A DNA stretch of 64,000 bases from Hordeum vulgare subsp. vulgare (taxonomy: Eukaryota > Streptophyta > Magnoliopsida > Poales > Poaceae), in the NCBI RefSeq assembly GCF_904849725.1, contig NC_058518.1, positions 509,999,225 to 510,063,224 on the forward strand, in the 5' to 3' direction. Position numbers and translations under genes: made by a program. The notes beneath the pieces were generated by a model. It had not been told where the DNA came from, searched no databases, and saw nothing but the letters and a program-made list of their open reading frames with translations. Each line of letters starts with the position of its first letter. Position 1 is the first letter of the stretch. Of this stretch, positions 58,350-64,000 are shown piece by piece.

Positions 58350-59960
58350 CTATAGTGTATCATTTTGGCAGCGGGGAAGAGGAGGGATGCTCTGCTCATT
58401 CCTGAAGAAATCATGGGGATCCACCATGGTCTTGACAGCTGCTAACCTCTTAAAATTACCTTTGAAATACTTGTGTCCCCATACTGTAGCCTTGTGATAG
58501 CTGGTGACGTTGCCGTCCAACTCATTCGTCCCGAGGTCAAGGTCCCTGTAGTTGACATACACAGCCCTTGGGTTGCTGGACACGTAAGGCTCCATCTCGT
58601 TGTAGAGTCCCCTGACCCAGCTCATTCTCTTCTCCGCTGCAGCCGTCCCGTTATCGTACCAGAAGGAGTAGTACTGGATCTGGTAAAGGTTCCCCCGCCG
58701 GTGCGGGAACGGCGTTTCCGACGGCGAGATGCTGCTCATCAACCCACCGTAAGGGTCCAGCATGAGCAGCGCCGCCTCGGGCTTGTCCAGCCACCCTGCC
58801 CATATGCTCTCCCACACGTCCCTTGCAATGGGGTCTTGCACGTGGTCCGACTTGGCCTTGAGATAGTAGCTCGGGTTGCTGCTCCTGTTGAGGAGCTGCT
58901 CCGGCGGCATGGACGTCGTGGAGAAGCCGAAGAAGACGGTGGACTGCACCCAGCTCACCTCCTCGCAGTCTTGCTCCGTCATTCCAAGCTCGGGGAAGCG
59001 ATATTGCATGAGCCGATGGAGGCCGCCGCACCGCCCAAGAAACATGGCCTGGAAATTAGCCTGCTGGTTCAGCACCAGCACGCGGAGGTACACTTCTTGC
59101 GGTAAAACCGGCGCCACCTCTTGCCATTTGGTGATCAGTTCGACGGCACCTTGGCTCCTTGACCTGGTGATGCTCAACACCGTGACGGTCTCCGGCACGG
59201 GGACTAGCCGCACCTTCCACGACAGCACGACGCCGAAGCTCTCGCCGCCTCCGCCACAGATAGCCCAGAAGAGCTCCTCCCCCATGCTGCTCCTGTTCAT
59301 CAGCCTTCCGTCCGCGTCCACGACGAGGGCGTCGAGGACGTTGTCAGCGGAGAGGCCGTACTTGCGTGCCAGCGACCCGAACCCGCCGCCGCTCAGGTGG
59401 CCACCGATGCCCATGGTGGGGCAGGAGCCCGCCGGGAACCCGAGCGAGCGGCTGGCGGCGCCGACGGCGTAGTAGAGCTCGCCGACGGTGGCCCCGGACT
59501 CGGCCCACGCCTCAGCACGCGCCGGGTCGACGTGGATCGCCCGGAGAGCGGCGAGGTCCAGCACCGCGAAGGGCTCGTTGTGGAGGTGGACGGAGGCGTA
59601 GGAGAGGCCCTCGTAGTCGTGGCCGCCGCTGCGCACGCGGACGCGGACGCCGTGGCGGCGGCCGCAGCGCACGGTGGTCTGCACGTGGGCGTGCTCGGCG
59701 GCCGCGATGATCCCCACGGGCTTCGAGGTGTCCGGCAGGATGTAGCGGAGGTTCCGGGCGGTGGACAGCAGGAGGGCGGAGTAGGACGGGGTTGCCGGGG
59801 TCTGGATGAGGCCAGACGGGATGTCCGCGGAGAGGCAGCCAAGGAATCCATGGATTGCAGCGGAATGACCTAAATTAGAGAGCGTGTTTTGGCCCGAGAC
59901 CGAGAGGATGTAGAGGGTTAGGACAAGGTGTAACATTGTCGTCCTCCGTGTCCTTGCCAT
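58350..59960 (-). CDS. Berberine-bridge-enzyme-like FAD-linked oxidase
   Basis: BBE-like proteins are secreted flavoenzymes that oxidise alcohols, oligosaccharides or specialised metabolites; the substrate cannot be read from sequence. The 536-residue single-exon frame starts MARTRRTTML; residues 1 to about 23 look like a signal peptide (LHLVLTLYILSVSG). The FAD-binding PCMH domain spans about 75-255. It contains both flavin-linking residues: His114 in SGGHDYEG and Cys180 in GSCPTMGIGGHLSGGG. The C-terminal BBE motif includes YVNYRDLDLG and KYFKGNFKRL, and the protein ends with FFRNEQSIPPL. NxS/T sites (NRS, NGT, NVT) fit secretion. The start at 59960 was preferred over an upstream in-frame codon because the TATA box lies at about 60004-60015. 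The frame is intact. Confidence 0.95.
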   Translation of the reverse strand: MARTRRTTMLHLVLTLYILSVSGQNTLSNLGHSAAIHGFLGCLSADIPSGLIQTPATPSYSALLLSTARNLRYILPDTSKPVGIIAAAEHAHVQTTVRCGRRHGVRVRVRSGGHDYEGLSYASVHLHNEPFAVLDLAALRAIHVDPARAEAWAESGATVGELYYAVGAASRSLGFPAGSCPTMGIGGHLSGGGFGSLARKYGLSADNVLDALVVDADGRLMNRSSMGEELFWAICGGGGESFGVVLSWKVRLVPVPETVTVLSITRSRSQGAVELITKWQEVAPVLPQEVYLRVLVLNQQANFQAMFLGRCGGLHRLMQYRFPELGMTEQDCEEVSWVQSTVFFGFSTTSMPPEQLLNRSSNPSYYLKAKSDHVQDPIARDVWESIWAGWLDKPEAALLMLDPYGGLMSSISPSETPFPHRRGNLYQIQYYSFWYDNGTAAAEKRMSWVRGLYNEMEPYVSSNPRAVYVNYRDLDLGTNELDGNVTSYHKATVWGHKYFKGNFKRLAAVKTMVDPHDFFRNEQSIPPLPRCQNDTL

Positions 59961-60003
59961 GATTTGATCGATGCAACTATGATCTACAACTACAAGCCGG
60001 CAA

Positions 60004-60015
60004 CTATATATATAG
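60004..60015 (-). promoter_or_regulatory. TATA box of the BBE-like gene
   Basis: CTATATATATAG lies 44-55 bases upstream of the minus-strand ATG at 59960. Transcription would start near 59980, giving a short leader. Confidence 0.6.
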
Positions 60016-61885
60016 ATGGTAGAAGGAAGGAGTGGTTCCACAACTGGCCAATAAGTTGCGTACAAGAAAAAGGAAAACGGTGGCGGAAATTAGACACCAA
60101 CTTCGCAAAGTTATTATAATCATCCTGCAAGTGCCGATCACCGAATTGCCGACATCCTCATCGCTCGCAAATTGCTCTCAACCCGAGGACTTTCATCTAC
60201 CTATCAGAGCTTATATATATCCTTCTATGTTAATAAGCTAGAGCCCTAGCTAGTTATATAAAAGAAATCACCTAGCCTCCTTAAGCTTACTGAAATTTGT
60301 TAATTTTAAGACCCAATGTGCATTTCGCACCGGGGGCCTCAAATCTGTACATACGGCCTTGGGCAAGATCCCAGTGCGTCGAAGCAGGTTATCGCGTCGA
60401 GGTTGCTCATGATGATAGAGGCGGAGTTGTCCCTGTTTTTCGATGAGATGGTGGCTAACGTTTTTGGTGGAGTAGACTTTGACGATCCGATTATGAACGT
60501 GCGAAGACGTCGCATCTTAGCAATCGTTAAACCAACTCTGAGAGGTTATTGACCACGCCGGAGCACGATCAACCTAAACACGAGGTCTGTTTCCTACTCG
60601 CAAACGAAGAACAAGCAAGAAACAAAAATTGCAATTTGGGTATTGCGAATATAAGAGAAAAGCTTTATTGATGAAAGTGGGGTTCTGTAACGTCTTGGTC
60701 CGATCGTAGAACACAAACGAAGAACGCAAAGTTGCAGCTACGGCGAACTTGTAATCTAAAAAAACTCAAGTCTAAATAGTGCCCTAATTAAGGGTTGTAT
60801 ATATGAGGGAATAGAGGGAAATTTCGTGACCACTTGAATGAGGGGTCCGAAACCAACCCTAACTTCATTTCCTCACACGCACGGTCTCTAAAAACAACCT
60901 ATAAAGTGATATTTCGAAATTACATGGGCTTGGCCCAAATATAAGATGACGCAACACCTATAATGGCTTATGGATGAAATTTATGAAGTGTCATATTGTA
61001 TATTTCGTTCAAGTCTTCATGCTCTCATTATGATGGCTTCAGAGTGCAAAAATAACCACGAAAAGCTCCATTGTTCTTTCCTACGCGCACACCTTCCCCT
61101 CCATGCTTGTTTCCGCTCCAATGACCATCCTTCTTGTCCATGCTAGGTCCTTCATTCATAAGTAAAACAAAAATATCTAACTTAGGCATCACCATATGTT
61201 CATAAATATTAGAATGATTTTAAAGAAACGAAAGTACCTAGTAATTCAATTGGCGTGCACGTGCTCTAGTAACTGGTCCAACATGTATAATTTTTATAAA
61301 AAAAGTGTGGTACAACTCCTAAATTAATATAATTTCAAGGAAAGGGAAAAAAATACTAGAAATAGATCACAATAATCGATATTAATAGTCATATTGAATC
61401 CAATACATGCGTCAAGAAATTGATAGATACATAGCAGAAACAAATGTAAACTTCTATTATTTGTTTCCATTTAATTATGATAAAACGAAAGGGATCACCC
61501 ATCAATTTGACTGATACAAGATATAATATAAAATCAAGAATAGTATCTTACTAATTCTACAACAACTAGCCAATGCAAATGCACGGGAAGGTTGACTAGT
61601 TAGAATAGTAAGAAGAGTTCAATATATGTTTTGTGTCTACTCTAACCTATGCTAATCCACTTCACCTCATTGCAGTAAAAGCTCCGTATCCTCTCTGCTC
61701 TTCGGTGAACCATTTTTGGAAACCAGAACTATTGGACTGGGCTGTTTTAGTTTCCTCCTTTGGTACATGTCATGAAGAAGATGCTGCCTTTATTTTAGTT
61801 GGACTTAACTATAAAGCGGCGCTGCATGCAAGTCTTTCCATGCGGCAGCTAATAATTCTATCTTCCTATCATGCATGCATGCAAT
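60016..61885. other. Upstream region of the BBE-like gene and unassigned DNA
   Basis: A short frame at 60403-60552 (MIEAELSLFFDEMVANVFGG...) has no known domain and looks like a repeat relic. The rest is AT-rich with no gene recognised. Confidence 0.4.
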
Positions 61886-62800
61886 GATATCATCAAGATT
61901 CTCTCAGTTGACTTGAAATTTAAAAAGTTTTATCTCTAAAACCGTTAATTTAATTGACAACCCGTTTCGTTGTTGGCTTTGTCGCGACGAGTTCTTGAAA
62001 ACTAGACCCCATGTCGACATGTTTCGAGAACTTTCTTTCTCCGTCCATAATTGCCATATTTTTAGACTTACTTGTCGTATTATTAGCCACTTACTTGTCC
62101 AAAAAAAACTTAATTGCCATTTTTTTGATGTGAATCATGTGTCGCATGTATTCATATTGCAGCACACAACAACGTGGGCTACAAGGATATGCAGATGTCA
62201 TCGCAAAAATATGAATTGCATGCAAAGCGTCACACAGAAAATCGGTAGAAAAAATGTCTCACACAAAACATGTATTGGCAGACCTTATTCACTAGCTAAA
62301 TGCATCTAGTTAGTAATAGTACTACTAGTAGTAGTTTAAAATTGCATACTTGCCAATTTTACAAAAAACTTAGTTGTCAAGATGCTAGTTTAACTATGCC
62401 GAGTTGTCATATTTACAAACGATGATCAAACAAGTTTTTTTTGTGGTCACCAGTTTTAAATAAGTTGAGTTGTCATTTTTTGCGTGCAATCGCCTAAAAA
62501 GTTGTTTGTGCTTGCCATTTTGATTATATGAAGATGTCATATTTATACGTAATTTTCAAAAATTTAGCGATTAAGTTATTTTTTATCAGACAAGTAAGTA
62601 CTTACTAATATGACAAGTAAGTGCAACAAATGTGGTAATTATGAGCAAAAAAAAGTTGTCGAAACATGTCGACATGGGATCTAGTTTTAAAGATTTCGTC
62701 GAAACAAAGTCAACGATGAAAACGGATCATCGATCGGAATAACGTTTTAAGAGATAAAAGTTTTCGAATTTCGATCATTTAGAACGAATCTGATGACATA
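61886..62800. mobile_element. Long-inverted-repeat (foldback/MULE-like) element
   Basis: The arms are about 61886-62105 and 62585-62800. The left arm CCCATGTCGACATGTTTCGA (62009-62028) matches the complement of the right arm (about 62660-62685). Matches extend outward through TTTTATCTCT and ATCATCA, and inward through CTTACTTGTC. Internal text has repeated GTTGTCA...TTTT phrases and no transposase. The ends and target duplication were not resolved. Confidence 0.75.
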
Positions 62801-64000
62801 AAACACACAAGTGGTCGCACCAGATGTCCACGGTACGACGCTTCTAAATAGAATTTTCCATTTTAGTTATTGAGTAATTTTTGTTTGCAAAATATTCCAA
62901 CTTAGAGGGCGTCTTTTTTTTTGGCAAAACAGAGAGACATCCTTTTGTTAACTCAATTACTTTGCATTCTTCAATATGTTTATGTGGTCAATTTTTGTTA
63001 TGAACAATTGAGACGTTTGGCCTACATCTTATGTCTATGCCCTTGGCTTAAAGTCCTGTCTATGCATTAACTGTACCTGAATTTTACATCAAAGGTAAAA
63101 TAGTAAGTTAGAAAAGGTCAAATTTTATGGATGACGTACTTTACAAAAAAATTCGTTCCACTAGATCACGTGTACCATCGCATAACCTTTTTCCGAAGAA
63201 ACTGCCCAATACGGCTGTTTCACCTGCTAACTTCTCAATCCAGTGTCTATGCATTGCGTCCGTAAAAGGCCTAGTACGCGGGGCCTAAGAAAACAGATGT
63301 GCTTACAGTTTGGCATATGTTTCTTTTTTTATAGAAAAACGTTTTCGGTCAGCGTGCCGGCCGAACGTTCGGCCGGACGCAAGCGGTCCCAGCGATCTCT
63401 TCTCATCCTACAATCTTCTCGCATCCTGGGTGGCTCGCGCATGGTGGAGCGCATGACGAAGGTGGCCCATCATCTGCGTGCCTCTGCGTTGTTGCCGTCG
63501 ACATCGCCGGTCCCTGTCCCCATCGGCCGCCCGCATAGCCAGTTCCTGCCCCTGTCGGCCGTCCACATCGTCTGATCCAGCCTCGGACCTTGTCCTCGTC
63601 ACTTGCCGCCATGGCCGGGCTGCGCATATACAAGTGTTGCACACGTCATCCAAAATTGCTTCCACGGCTTTCTGAAAAAGCTTCAAACCCAGATAAAAAG
63701 CTGCAACCAGATATATAAAAAGCTGCAAGCAGTCATCGCCAAAGCGGAGTGCTACAACTATTGATGAAAAAAGTTACAACCAGACATATATAAAAGGTGC
63801 AAGCGGTCATCGTCATGACGGAATGCTATAACCGTTAACAATAAATGCTACAACCGTTGATGAAAAAAGGTGCTATCAGACGTATCAAAAGCCGCAAGCG
63901 GTCATTGCATCGCAGAGTGCTATAATCGTTGACATAAAATGTTACAACTGTCGATGAAAAATGCTACAACCATGGACGAGGATGATCGACAAGGTGCTCG
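62801..64000. other. Unassigned repeat-like sequence to the window end
   Basis: No gene. A 20-bp perfect palindrome CCGGCCGAACGTTCGGCCGG lies at 63357-63376. From about 63670 to the end, diverged phrases recur every 60-90 bases (GCAAGCGGTCAT, GCTACAACC, TTGATGAAAAA), suggesting an internally repeated element running off the window. Confidence 0.5.

Noticed and set aside
58473..59873. Plus-strand frames within the BBE-like gene
   Set aside because: They are antisense shadows of an intact 536-residue oxidase.

Overview
This is nuclear DNA of a grass, almost certainly a Triticeae species (wheat, goatgrass or barley). The evidence is Ty1-copia LTRs of the BARE-1/WIS/Angela type, several Stowaway MITEs with CTCCCTCCGT ends, intron-containing plant genes with GC-rich first exons, and many nested transposons. 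There are no bacterial operons, CRISPR arrays or rRNA genes. All family names come from recognition by eye, with no database search.

Genes. Six protein-coding loci are supported. (1) A SLAC1-homologue S-type anion channel (9722-11546, +, 2 exons), with a decayed second copy at about 1886-3130. (2) An ABI-like (ABIL) subunit of the SCAR/WAVE actin-regulatory complex (18144-20644, +, 9 exons). (3) A calcium-dependent protein kinase (21418-24723, -, 8 exons), tail-to-tail with ABIL. (4) A small AP2-like gene (25990-26520, +) carried inside nested Harbinger-type elements. (5) A RING plus VWA E3 ubiquitin ligase of the WAV3 type (52518-54305, +), with a likely 1-bp frameshift near its C terminus. 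(6) A berberine-bridge-enzyme-like FAD oxidase (58350-59960, -), with a roughly 100-bp fragment of its coding sequence duplicated about 2 kb away. ABIL and the anion channel's likely kinase partners belong to broadly related plant processes (cytoskeleton, Ca2+ and anion signalling), but nothing in the sequence shows that these neighbours work together.

Layout. 1-1885: AT-rich and then GC-rich non-coding repeat. 1886-3130: anion-channel pseudogene. 3600-8850: an old LINE interrupted by a younger LINE and by a Stowaway; the younger LINE carries its own Stowaway. 9600-12000: the intact anion channel and a Stowaway in its 3' flank. 12548-16531: a 5'-truncated copia element with its 3' LTR. 17243-24723: Stowaway, ABIL and CDPK. 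24977-27034: Harbinger-in-Harbinger with the AP2-like gene. 27170-30131: MITEs and AT-rich elements. 30735-45350: an older LTR-element-like region on the minus strand containing a roughly 60-bp minisatellite. Into that minisatellite an 11.4-kb three-LTR copia element is inserted (32812-44170). 45858-52245: LTR fragment, AT-rich repeats, a repeat pair and a 2-kb element. 52419-54305: the E3 ligase. 55593-57711: microsatellite and LINE fragments. 58350-60015: BBE-like gene. 60300-64000: repeats, including a long inverted-repeat element at 61886-62800.

No wholly new biological system is evident. The most interesting structures are the compound three-LTR retroelement bounded by one target duplication, the AP2-like gene inside nested Harbinger-type elements, the LINE/LINE/MITE nest whose insertion points can be read to the base, and the duplicated or broken gene copies.
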